A DNA stretch of 13,602 bases from CAZJHM01 sp964545925 (GTDB lineage: Archaea > Iainarchaeota > Iainarchaeia > Iainarchaeales > CAZJHM01), in contig CAZJHM010000020.1 in the NCBI GenBank assembly GCA_964545925.1, positions 1-13,602 on the forward strand. Direction: 5' to 3'. The translations under genes were made by a program, and so were the position numbers. The notes under the pieces are model-generated. The model was not told where the DNA came from and searched no databases. It saw only the letters and a program-made list of their open reading frames with translations. This document shows positions 1-6,897 of this stretch, piece after piece. Each line of letters starts with the position of its first letter. Positions within the stretch are counted from its first letter, which is position 1.

Positions 1-648
1 TTGAAAATGGAAGATCTAAATGCAACTCACACAGCAGTAATCCAAGATTCCTCAGATTATAACAACAATGGAATTCTTTACACAGGAGATGGAGCAACAA
101 GCAAATCAGTAGCAGGAAGATATGGAAATGCAATCGCTTTTGATGGAATCAATGACTATATTGATTTAGGAGATTTAAGCATAACAAAAACTCCACCTTT
201 TTCAGTTTCTTTTTGGATGTATAAATCAGATACCTCAAGTGACGGAATAATAAACAAATATTTATCTGGTTCATGGAATGGATTTAATATTTTCACAGCG
301 ACTAATACTCTCTGCTCTTGGTTTTTAAGAACTAATAGCAATAATTACACAGCAATTTCAAAAGAAGGAGGAGTCGGAGATATTCCTTGTTATAGATATT
401 ATACAAACACATGGTATCATGTTGTTGTTACAGTTAGCAATAGTGGTATGGACATGTATATAGATGGAGTTCTCTGGAAACATTCTGGTTGGAAAGGAGC
501 ATCTGGAAGCACAACAGAAACAAATGAACTTGTTATTGGAAAATATACCGCTGCAATATATACTGGAAAAATAGACGAAGTAACAATCTGGAACAGAGTT
601 TTATCAGAAATAGAAATAAAAACAATTTATAATGGGGAACTAAAATAA
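1..648 (+). CDS. LamG/concanavalin A-like surface protein, C-terminal fragment
   Basis: This is the 3' end of a larger secreted or surface protein with a LamG-like (laminin G / concanavalin A-like jelly-roll) domain, a fold usually used for carbohydrate or protein binding outside the cell. The visible part shows the family pattern: a DSS-x-YNNNG segment (about residues 17-24), a GNAIAFDGINDYIDLGD strand pair (42-58), FSVSFWMY, WYHVVVTV, MDMYIDGVLW, and the ending GKIDEVTIWNRVLSEIEIKTIYNG. Two cysteines (in LCSW and IPCY) could form a disulphide. The reading frame is open to base 1. The TTG there encodes the Leu of an LKMED-type domain opening, so it is probably not a start codon and the gene begins upstream of the window. 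No signal peptide or membrane anchor is visible in this part. The domain call is firm; ligand and function are unknown. Confidence 0.85.
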   Translation: MKMEDLNATHTAVIQDSSDYNNNGILYTGDGATSKSVAGRYGNAIAFDGINDYIDLGDLSITKTPPFSVSFWMYKSDTSSDGIINKYLSGSWNGFNIFTATNTLCSWFLRTNSNNYTAISKEGGVGDIPCYRYYTNTWYHVVVTVSNSGMDMYIDGVLWKHSGWKGASGSTTETNELVIGKYTAAIYTGKIDEVTIWNRVLSEIEIKTIYNGELK

Positions 649-663
649 TTTATAAAAAAATCC

Positions 664-676
664 TTTATTATATTTT
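664..676 (+). promoter_or_regulatory. TATA box for the 694 gene
   Basis: TTTATTATATTTT is centred about 25 bases before the ATG at 694. That is the archaeal TATA-to-start-site distance, so the transcript probably starts at or within a few bases of the ATG (leaderless). No Shine-Dalgarno is present. Confidence 0.55.
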
Positions 677-693
677 TCTCATCACTTTAAAGT

Positions 694-1119
694 ATGCCAA
701 ATAAACAACAGAGAAGAAGTTTGCCAGAAAGAGCAGAATGGGAAAAACAAAAAAGACAACTTCAACAACAAATAAATTTAATACAAAACCAGTTGGCAGC
801 CGAGAGAATGAAAAGAGAAATTTCGCAAATTCAGCAAAAACCAAAAGCAGAAAAAGATTTAGATGCTTTAATGGAAATAGTTAGAAAACTCAAACAGCAA
901 AACAATCCTGAATTCTCAGTAGTAAATTTAAGAAAACTTTTAGCAGAACAAGAAAAAAACATTTCAAATTACAATAAATCTATTACAACAAGATTATTGG
1001 AAGAAAAAGAAAGAGTTCTAAGAGAAATTCAAAAAGAAGGAAATCCAGAAAGAGCAGCCCAACTTATGAATTATTTAAGAAGACTTAACAAAATAAAAAT
1101 AAATATAGATGATTTATAA
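694..1119 (+). CDS. Small basic coiled-coil protein, function unknown
   Basis: A 141-residue protein I do not recognise. It is rich in Lys, Arg, Glu and Gln and almost entirely predicted helix. Residues about 14-45 (EWEKQKRQLQQQINLIQNQLAAERMKRE) and 80-140 have heptad-like spacing suggesting a coiled coil; there are no cysteines, signal peptide or membrane segment. The ATG was chosen because a TATA box lies about 25 bases upstream, the common pattern in this window. It is followed 40 bases later by another small basic gene with its own TATA box, so the two are probably separate transcripts. Arg is mostly AGA, as in the neighbours. A nucleic-acid-associated role would fit the charge, but that is a guess. 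Confidence 0.7.
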   Translation: MPNKQQRRSLPERAEWEKQKRQLQQQINLIQNQLAAERMKREISQIQQKPKAEKDLDALMEIVRKLKQQNNPEFSVVNLRKLLAEQEKNISNYNKSITTRLLEEKERVLREIQKEGNPERAAQLMNYLRRLNKIKINIDDL

Positions 1120-1130
1120 TAACCATTTGC

Positions 1131-1142
1131 TTTTTATATTTC
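1131..1142 (+). promoter_or_regulatory. TATA box for the 1160 gene
   Basis: TTTTTATATTTC sits 29 to 18 bases before the ATG at 1160. It overlaps the longer reading that would start at 1109, which argues that 1160 is the true start and that the mRNA is leaderless. Confidence 0.55.
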
Positions 1143-1159
1143 TTTTATCATTATATTTT

Positions 1160-1579
1160 ATGCCTAAACCTTTTCAAACAAGAACTAAACATCCAAAAAG
1201 AGAATTTCCAAAAGATGTTCTTCATAATCCTGAAACAAAAATAGAAAAGAGAGCAGCAAACAAAGATTCTTTTTCAGCAAGAATGTTTTCAAAAATAAAA
1301 GAATGGAGAGCAAAAAATAGAAGAGACAGAATATTATCAGACAAAAAACTTTCGCCTTCTTTACTTCAACCAAAACACAAACCACTGCCCCCAAAAGAAC
1401 AACTTATTTTTCAACAAGCTGGAGATTTAATCTTAAGAATGAATCCAAAAACAGAAGCAAACAAAATTGCATTTTTAAACAGAGTTCGCCTGCAATTTCT
1501 TATAGGAAATATTTCTTCAGACTATCTGCAAAAAGTTGTCTCTGCTTTTTCTCAACAAAAAAAAGTACAAAGAAAATAA
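1160..1579 (+). CDS. Small basic protein, function unknown
   Basis: A 139-residue protein without a recognised family. The N-terminal two thirds is very basic and probably disordered (KHPKREFPKD, KIKEWRAKNRRDR, PKHKPLPPKEQ). The C-terminal third (from about residue 80, IFQQAGDLILRMNPKTEANKIAFLNRVRLQFLIG) looks like a compact helical domain. The frame is open back to an ATG at 1109, but that would overlap the previous gene and add a hydrophobic stretch (NNHLLFIFLLSLYF) that is really the T-rich promoter read as protein. The ATG at 1160 follows a TATA box at the right distance and opens with MPK, like other genes here. It neighbours two other small basic genes and lies upstream of the rRNA operon. 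Confidence 0.7.
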   Translation: MPKPFQTRTKHPKREFPKDVLHNPETKIEKRAANKDSFSARMFSKIKEWRAKNRRDRILSDKKLSPSLLQPKHKPLPPKEQLIFQQAGDLILRMNPKTEANKIAFLNRVRLQFLIGNISSDYLQKVVSAFSQQKKVQRK

Positions 1580-1642
1580 AGATTTTTTTCTAAAAATAAA
1601 ATTCTGAAAAAAATTAACAAAGAAAAAAATCAAACCAATCTA
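1580..1642 (+). terminator. T-rich intergenic stretch, probable terminator of the 1160 gene
   Basis: A run of seven T (GATTTTTTTCT) lies directly after the stop codon. Archaeal transcription commonly ends at such U-tracts. No strong hairpin precedes it. Confidence 0.35.
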
Positions 1643-1650
1643 TTTTTATA
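1643..1650 (+). promoter_or_regulatory. TATA box for the 1673 gene
   Basis: TTTTTATA lies 30 to 23 bases before the ATG at 1673, again the spacing expected for a leaderless or nearly leaderless mRNA. Confidence 0.5.
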
Positions 1651-1672
1651 CTTCTAAGTATTTATTCTAAAT

Positions 1673-1888
1673 ATGACTATATCAAGAAAACCAAGAAGAT
1701 TTACTGGAGCACATCCTAATGTTGAAAAAATAGGAAAAAGAGTTAGAATATTAAAAGCAGTTAAACAAGCAATAAAAGATGGAGAAGCTATGCCTAAAAA
1801 TCAATTAGACATTATTTTAGAAAAAAATATTTCTTTGAAAAAACCAAACAGAATAAAAAAAGTGTCCCAAAGATTCAGAAAATTCTGA
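1673..1888 (+). CDS. Very basic 71-residue protein, function unknown
   Basis: A 71-residue, strongly positively charged protein that I cannot assign. It begins MTISRKPRRFTGAHPN and ends with a Lys/Arg cluster (KKPNRIKKVSQRFRKF). The centre (residues about 18-50, VEKIGKRVRILKAVKQAIKDGEAMPKNQLDIILEK) could form two helices. There are no cysteines, no zinc-binding pattern and no membrane segment. The composition would suit binding to RNA, DNA or the ribosome, and it lies directly upstream of the rRNA promoter, but nothing in the sequence proves a link. It has its own TATA box and a hairpin-plus-T-run behind it, so it is probably a single-gene transcript. Confidence 0.65.
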   Translation: MTISRKPRRFTGAHPNVEKIGKRVRILKAVKQAIKDGEAMPKNQLDIILEKNISLKKPNRIKKVSQRFRKF

Positions 1889-1905
1889 AAAATACTTTTT
1901 TTTAC

Positions 1906-1929
1906 AAAGAAAAGAATAATTTCTTTTTT
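1906..1929 (+). terminator. Hairpin with T-run after the 1673 gene
   Basis: AAAGAAA (1906-1912) can pair with TTTCTTT (1920-1926) across a 7-base loop, followed by more T. An eight-T run also occurs just before it (1896-1903). It separates the small basic gene from the rRNA promoter. Confidence 0.4.
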
Positions 1930-1947
1930 CCTCGGAAAAAAGAGCAT

Positions 1948-1959
1948 ATCTTTAAAAAG
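1948..1959 (+). promoter_or_regulatory. Probable rRNA operon promoter (TATA box)
   Basis: ATCTTTAAAAAG is a good archaeal TATA box, with the purine-rich AAAAAGAGCAT upstream as a possible BRE. The expected start site is about 25 bases on, near 1976-1982. That gives a leader of about 170 bases before 16S that includes the 5' half of the 16S processing stem. No second equally good TATA box is seen nearer to 16S. Confidence 0.5.
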
Positions 1960-1990
1960 ACATATGCGACACTAAATAGTTATATCCCGA

Positions 1991-2013
1991 GTGTTCAATT
2001 GAAGCTTGAACAC
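1991..2013 (+). other. Hairpin in the rRNA leader
   Basis: GTGTTCAA (1991-1998) and TTGAACAC (2006-2013) form a perfect 8-bp stem around a 7-base loop. It lies in the transcribed leader upstream of the 16S processing stem. It may be a leader structure; no protein-binding role can be read from sequence. Confidence 0.55.
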
Positions 2014-2039
2014 GATTTTAAATCTTTTTAATTGGTGAG

Positions 2040-2056
2040 TACCAAACTTCTTGGTA
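2040..2056 (+). other. Second hairpin in the rRNA leader
   Basis: TACCAA (2040-2045) and TTGGTA (2051-2056) form a perfect 6-bp stem with a 5-base loop, immediately before the 5' strand of the 16S processing helix. Confidence 0.45.
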
Positions 2057-2061
2057 TGATG

Positions 2062-2101
2062 TTGTTTTGGCTGCAGTAAGGCAGTCAAATTTTCTAAACC
2101 T
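2062..2101 (+). promoter_or_regulatory. Pre-16S processing stem, 5' strand of bulge-helix-bulge
   Basis: This strand pairs with 3633-3674. Outer helix TTGTTTTGGCT (2062-2072) pairs with AGCCAGAACAA (3664-3674), one G-U. The central helix GCAG (2073-2076) pairs with CTGC (3657-3660). The three-base bulge TAA (2077-2079) lies on this strand and AAA (3661-3663) on the other. The inner helix starts with GG/CC, has one bulged C (2082), then AGTCAAATTTTCTA (2083-2096) pairs with the region ending at 3654. Both bulges lie 3' of the central 4-bp helix, the geometry cut by archaeal splicing endonuclease. It was found by hand-folding. Confidence 0.8.
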
Positions 2102-2153
2102 ATGTAGTTTAAAGCTATATAGCTAATTCCATATTAAAAAAAATGTGAGCAGA

Positions 2154-3622
2154 ATTCCAGCTGATCCTGCTGGCGGATACTGCTATTAGAGTCCGATTAA
2201 GACATGCAAGTCGAAAGTGCAGCAATGTGCTTGGCATACGGCTCAGTAACGCGTGGATAATCTACCTTATGGATTCCCCAATCCCGGGAAACTGGGGCTA
2301 ATGGGAAATAGGCAAAAGATACTGGAATGTTCTTTTGTCCAAAGCACTCGCAAGAGGAGCGCCATAAGATGAGTCTGCGTTGGATTAGGCTGTTGGCGGG
2401 GTAATTGCCCACCAAACCTGTGATCCATACGGGCCCTGTGAGGGGTAGCCCGGAGAAGGATACTGAGACAAGGATCCTAGCCCTACGGGGTGCAGCAGTC
2501 GCGAAACCTTTACAATGCGCGAAAGCGTGATAGGGGGACTCTAAGTGCTAGTCAACTAGCTTTTGCCAAACCCAAATAGTTTGGCGAATAAGTGGGGGGT
2601 AAGATACGTGCCAGCCGCCGCGGTAACACGTACTCCACAAGTGGTATCCATTTTTATTGGGCCTAAAGCGCCTGTAGCCGGCCTAGTAAGTCTTTTGTGA
2701 AATCTCTGTGCTTAACACAAAGAATTGCAAAAGATACTGTTGGGCTTGAGGACAGAAGGGGTTAGAGGTATTCCAGGGGTAGCGGTGAAATGTGATGAGC
2801 CTTGGAGGACCACCAGTAGCGAAGGCGTCTAACCAGTATGTTCCTGACGGTGAGAGACGAAAGCTGGGGGAGCGACCCGGATTAGATACCCGGTTAGTCC
2901 CAGCCGTAAACGATGCTGACTAGGTCTGCCATTAATCTCGTATTTGTGGTGGGTCGAAGCGAAGGCGATAAGTCAGCCGCCTGGGGAGTACGCTCGCAAG
3001 GGTGAAACTTAATGGAATTGGCGGGGGCGCACTACAAGGGGTGGATGCTGCGGTTTAATTGGATAAAACGCCTGATAATCTTACCAGTGCTGACAGCACA
3101 ATGATGGACAGTCTGAAGGGCTTTCCTGAGGCGCTGAGAGGTGTTGTATGGTCATCGTCAGCTCGTGTTGTGAAACGTCCTGTCAACTCAGGTAACGGGC
3201 GAGACCCTTATCCTTAGTTGCTACTTCTTTCGGGAAGGCACTCTAAGGAGACTGCAGTCGTAAGACTGAGGAAGGTAAGGGCCACGGTAGATCTGCATGG
3301 CCCGAATGCACTGGGCAACACGCGGCATACAATGGCAAGTCCAATGGGTTTCGACACCGAAAGGTGAAGGTAATCTCCAAAGCTTGTCTCAGTTCAGATT
3401 GAGGGTTGTAACTCACCCTCATGAAGTTGGAATCCCCAGTAATCGCGTGTCATTAACGCGCGGTGAATAAGTCCCGGCGCCTTGCACACACCGCCCATCA
3501 AGCCAGTTGAGTGGGGTTTTGATGAACTTTTGTTTTTGATAAAAGTGATTCTGAGTCTCGCGAGACGGGCTAAGTTGTAACAAGGTGTCCGTAGGGGAAC
3601 CTGCGGACGGATCACCTCCTTT
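2154..3622 (+). rRNA. 16S ribosomal RNA
   Basis: Complete small-subunit rRNA of archaeal type, about 1469 bases. The 5' end is a variant of the archaeal ATTCCGGTTGATCC start (ATTCCAGCTGATCCTGCTGG). The GTGCAGCAGTCGCGAAA archaeal block (about 2490-2506), the 530 loop GTGCCAGCCGCCGCGGTAA (about 2609-2627), GGATTAGATACCC (2879-2891), ACACACCGCCC (3486-3496) and the anti-Shine-Dalgarno end GGATCACCTCCT (3609-3620) are all present. Exact ends are placed by homology. No intron is seen. Unusual: the decoding helix has A1405-U1496 and A1409-U1491 pairs (3497/3576 and 3501/3571), and several standard primer sites carry mismatches. Confidence 0.97.
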
Positions 3623-3632
3623 TAATCTAATT

Positions 3633-3674
3633 AGGTTTTATAGAAAATTTGACTCCCTGCAAAAGCCAGAACAA
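3633..3674 (+). promoter_or_regulatory. Pre-16S processing stem, 3' strand of bulge-helix-bulge
   Basis: This is the partner of 2062-2101. In order it holds AGGTTT and TAGAAAATTTGACT (inner helix), CC, the central CTGC (3657-3660), the bulge AAA (3661-3663) and the outer strand AGCCAGAACAA (3664-3674). Cutting in the two bulges would release pre-16S and leave the tRNA-23S part with a short leader. Confidence 0.8.
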
Positions 3675-3686
3675 ATTTTGTTCTGG
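3666..3686 (+). other. Hairpin overlapping the tRNA-Ala 5' end
   Basis: CCAGAACA (3666-3673) and TGTTCTGG (3679-3686) are a perfect 8-bp inverted repeat with a 5-base loop. The left arm is also the outer strand of the 16S processing stem, and the right arm includes G1 and G2 of the tRNA, so this fold excludes both others. Confidence 0.6.
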
Positions 3687-3757
3687 GCTCATAGCTCAAT
3701 TGGTAGAGCGCCGCTCTTGCACAGCGGAGGCTACGGGTTCAAGTCCCGTTGAGTCCA
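3685..3757 (+). tRNA. tRNA-Ala (UGC anticodon)
   Basis: A 73-base tRNA folding cleanly by hand. The acceptor GGGCTCA pairs with TGAGTCC and includes the G3-U70 wobble that marks alanine tRNAs. The D-arm is GCTC...GAGC, the anticodon stem CCGCT/AGCGG, with loop CTTGCAC giving anticodon TGC at 3718-3720. The T-arm is ACGGG-TTCAAGT-CCCGT. The discriminator base is A (3757), and CCA is not encoded. There is no intron. Its position between 16S and 23S is the usual one in many archaea, and it is co-transcribed with the rRNAs. Confidence 0.97.
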
Positions 3758-3902
3758 TTTTTTCCTTTTCATTGGAAAGGAAAAAACAAAAAGAAATTTT
3801 TGTGGAAAGATTTCTTTTTGAAATATTTAATATATTGCAAGTTTTTTTGCAATATAAGAAGAGGGGATTTTCTCAAATCTTGGAAAAAAAAGAAAATCTC
3901 TT
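3758..3902 (+). other. tRNA-23S spacer made of four consecutive hairpins
   Basis: Four inverted repeats fill the spacer. TTTTTTCCTTT/AAAGGAAAAAA (3758-3768 with 3776-3786). CAAAAAGAAA/TTTCTTTTTG (3787-3796 with 3811-3820). TATATTGCAA/TTGCAATATA (3831-3840 with 3847-3856). AAGAG-GGG-ATTTTCT (3859-3873) pairs with AGAAAATCTCTT (3891-3902), leaving GGG as a three-base bulge. They precede the 23S processing stem. No gene is seen here. Confidence 0.6.
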
Positions 3903-3905
3903 ATG

Positions 3906-3943
3906 ACACGTTATAGGAAAGGGTCAAACACAGACAAGTTTGC
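3906..3943 (+). promoter_or_regulatory. Pre-23S processing stem, 5' strand of bulge-helix-bulge
   Basis: It pairs with 6898-6936. The outer helix is ACACG and TATAGGAAA (3912-3920) with TTTCCTATA (6921-6929) and CGTGT. The central 4-bp helix is GGGT (3921-3924) with GCCT (6914-6917), two of the pairs being G-U. The bulges are CAA (3925-3927) here and AAA (6918-6920) opposite. The inner helix is ACACAGACA (3928-3936) with TGTCTGTGT (6905-6913), one mismatch, then GTTTGC/GCAAAC. Both bulges are 3' of the central helix, as in canonical archaeal splice motifs. Confidence 0.82.
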
Positions 3944-6877
3944 GTTGCTACGGAACATACGCTGTTTGGTGGATGACTCGGCTCAGCAGACCGATGAAGG
4001 GCGTGGCAAGCTGCGATAAGCCATGGCGAGACGCATGCAGTCTTAGAACCATGGATTCCCGAATTGCTCATTTACTTGAGCGGTAACCCCCTGAATTGAA
4101 GCATCTTAGTAAGGGGAGGAAAAGAAATCAACCGAGATGCCGTTATTAGCAGCGAGCGAAAACGGCAGAGAACAAACCGAATTCTTAGTCGCGAGATTAA
4201 GAAGATGTGGGGTTTGGCTTAGAGTACATCTTTTTTCTCAATCTGAAATTTTCTGGAAAGAAAAACCATAGAGGGTGACAGTCCCGTACAGGGAGAAAAG
4301 AAAGATGAGTCTTTAATGTCCAGAGTACAAGGCTTTGATTTTGGCTTTGAAATATGGGAGTACCAACTTCCAATTCTAAATATCTGCGAGACCGATAGCA
4401 TACGAGTACTGCGAGGGAAAGTTGAAAAGTACTCCTAGCGGAGCACTGAAAAGCACCTGAAACCATACAGTAATATTCAGACATGGCTCAAAAGGAGCGA
4501 AGTTTTCCGAAGTGAGTAAGAGAAATTTTACAAACGAGGAAGATGGACCAGGGTTGTGTCGTTCGTCCAGAAGCATGCGCAAGGGAGTTTATTTTAGTGG
4601 CAAAGCTAATTCCCGAAAGGAAGAAGCTGCAGTTAAAGCAAATGAACGCACCGCAAGGGAGGTTCAGGGTTTAAAATCCTAAGTCACTAGAATAAGACCT
4701 GAAGCCAAATGAGTTATCCCTGAGCATGATGAAGTCGCCATTCAAGGCGATGGAAGTCAAAACCAGTGTTAGTCTATCTGCTTGGATGACTTGGGGATAG
4801 GCGTGAAAGGCGAATCGCATTTGGCGATAGCAGGTTCCCTCCGAAGTAACTCTTAGGTTAGCCTCGCCGGAGATAGGTTATGGGGTAGAGATACTGATTA
4901 GAAAGTAAGGGGTCGAAAGACCTCGCTTTTTTCTCAAACTCCCAATCCATAATCGTTTCAGAAAGCGGGAGTAGGGGCGCTGGGGTAAGCTCAGTGTCCT
5001 CAAGGGAAAGAACCCAGACTTGGGTTAAGGCCCCTAAATACTGGTTAAGTGTAACTCAAAACATTCTTTTTTCTTAAACAGCGGGGATGTTAGCTTAGAA
5101 GCAGCTATCATTTAAAGAGTGCGTAACAGCTCACCTGTCTAGAAAAGAGGTTGTGAAAATAATCGGGGCTCAAACCAGTTGCCGATACCCAAGAGTGCTT
5201 CCAGTTGGAAGTATTGTTAGGAGGGTGTTCTGATAGCACAGAAGCAAGGGAGTAATTTCTTGTGGAGCTATTTGAAATATGGATCCTTGCACTAGTAGCA
5301 ACGATAGAAACGTGAGAATCGTTTCCGCCGAAAGGGCCAGGGTTCCTCAGCGCTGATCATCAACTGAGGGTTAGTCGGTCCTAACTCTGTCCGTAAAACG
5401 GTACAGAGGAAAGGGAAGCAGGTTCATATTCCTGCACTATCTCAATACATATGGCGACAAAAGTTTGGTTTCTGACACCTTAGGCTAAGATTTACATGCC
5501 TGTCAGCATGTTTTTCTTTTGCAATTCTCCGGAGAGTTATAATGGCGAGAAGGAGAATAAAGAAAGGAAAGGATAACATATCTGAGGCCTAGGGTTCTTA
5601 AAAAGGAAATCATTCGGATTTGAGATAACCGTACCGAGAACCGAGAAGGGTGCCCCTGGCTGAATAGGCCAAGGCGTATCAGGATAACCATCTTTAGGGA
5701 ATTCGGCAAATTAGCCCTGTATCTTAGGTATAAGGGGTGCCTGCTTGGCAAGCAAGCAGGTCACAGTAACAAGAGGAGTCCGACTGTTTAGCAAAAACAC
5801 AGGTCCCTGCAAGCCCGCTAGGGTGTGTATAGGGGCTGACTTCTGCTCACTGCTAGTACGTGAAACCTCTTTTCAAGGAGACTAAGCGCTGGTAAAGAGC
5901 GGGCCTAACCCTGAGGCTCTTATGGTAGCGTAATACCTTGCCGGTTGAATACCGGCTTGCACCAAGGAAGTAACGAGATTCCTACTGTCCCAAAGATGGG
6001 CCTGGCGAACTTGCTGCGCGGTGAAGATGCCGCGGATCCCCAATGGGATGAGAAGACCCCACGGAGGTTTACTACAGCCTGATGCTGTGATGTGTTCTTT
6101 GGAACATAGAGTAAGCAGGAGCTATCGAAGCATTCTTTCCGGAGAGTGTGGAAGCAAAAGTGTAACACTGCTTTTTGAAGAGTACATTACTTACTCGCAA
6201 GAGGACACCATTTGGTGGGTAGTTGGACTGGGGCGGTACGCCCCTGAAATGGTATCAGGGGCGCCCTAAGGTCTGCTCAATCGAGTCAGAAATTCGGTGT
6301 AGAGTGCAAAAGCAAAAGCAGGCTTGACCATGTTCTTCACAGTACGGAACGTGGATACGAAAGTAGGGTTTAGCGAACGTCAGTGCTTCTTTGGTGGAAG
6401 CCTGGTCTGACAGTGAACTTACCCTGGGGGTAATGGATTGGTCGCAGGTAAGAGTCCACATCGACCCTGCGGTTTGAGACCTCGCCGTCGGCTCAAGGCA
6501 TCCTGGTTGTGCATAAGCAGCCAAGGGTGGAGGGGTTAACTCATTAAAGCCTTACGTTAGTTGGGTTAAGAACGTTGCGAGACAGTTTGGATACTATCTA
6601 TTGGGGATGTTGGTTGTCTGAGGGGAAGGTGCTATAAGTACGAGAGGAACGTAGCGCCGTGGCCTCTGGTGTACCTGTTGTCTGACAAGGCAATGCAGGG
6701 TAGCTACGCCATATTGGATAAGAGCTGAAAGCATCTAAGCTCGAAGTCATCCCTAAAAAGAGACAGCCTTGAGGGCTCTCCCAAAACAGGAGATTGATAG
6801 GCTAGAGGTGTAAGTATCAAGCTTAGGCGAGATATTCAGCCGACTAGTACTAAAAGCCCAAGTTCCATTCTTTGTAG
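3944..6877 (+). rRNA. 23S ribosomal RNA
   Basis: Complete large-subunit rRNA, about 2.93 kb; ends are approximate. The 5' end is placed just inside the processing stem, with CTAC and GGAAC (3948-3956) pairing with GTTCC and GTAG near 6862-6877. Landmarks seen: GGTGGATGACTCGGCTC (from 3966), GCTGCGATAAGCC, the GTPase-centre segment GCTTAGAAGCAGC (about 5092-5104), GATGAGAAGACCCC (about 6047-6060), the P-loop CTGGGGCGGT (about 6229-6238), GAGACAG (A2602 region), and the sarcin-ricin loop AGTACGAGAGGAAC (6637-6650). No intron is visible. Several near-universal peptidyl-transferase and A-loop bases are changed (6430-6435, 6485-6486, 6534, 6538). Confidence 0.95.
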
Positions 6878-6897
6878 ATATTCGTGAGAATATTTAA

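Noticed and set aside
1109..1159. Upstream start giving a hydrophobic N-terminus (possible signal peptide) on the 1160 gene
   Set aside because: The extra residues translate a T-rich promoter with a well-placed TATA box and overlap the previous gene; the ATG at 1160 is better.
3649..3906. An 85-codon plus-strand frame across tRNA-Ala and the spacer
   Set aside because: It reads through the tRNA (GLIAQLVERRSCTAEATGSSPVES is the typical false translation of a tRNA) and the hairpin spacer.
2197..6524. Several open frames of 68-97 codons on both strands within 16S and 23S
   Set aside because: They lie wholly inside rRNA, follow rRNA conservation and have no start signals.
3944..6877. 23S as a decaying pseudogene because of its odd catalytic-centre bases
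   Set aside because: The P-loop, sarcin-ricin loop, GTPase centre, A2451, U2506, U2585, A2602 and the processing stems are intact, and some changes are compensatory.
2154..6877. Introns or homing endonucleases in the rRNA genes
   Set aside because: Both genes have normal length and continuous conserved blocks, with no internal open frame of LAGLIDADG type.
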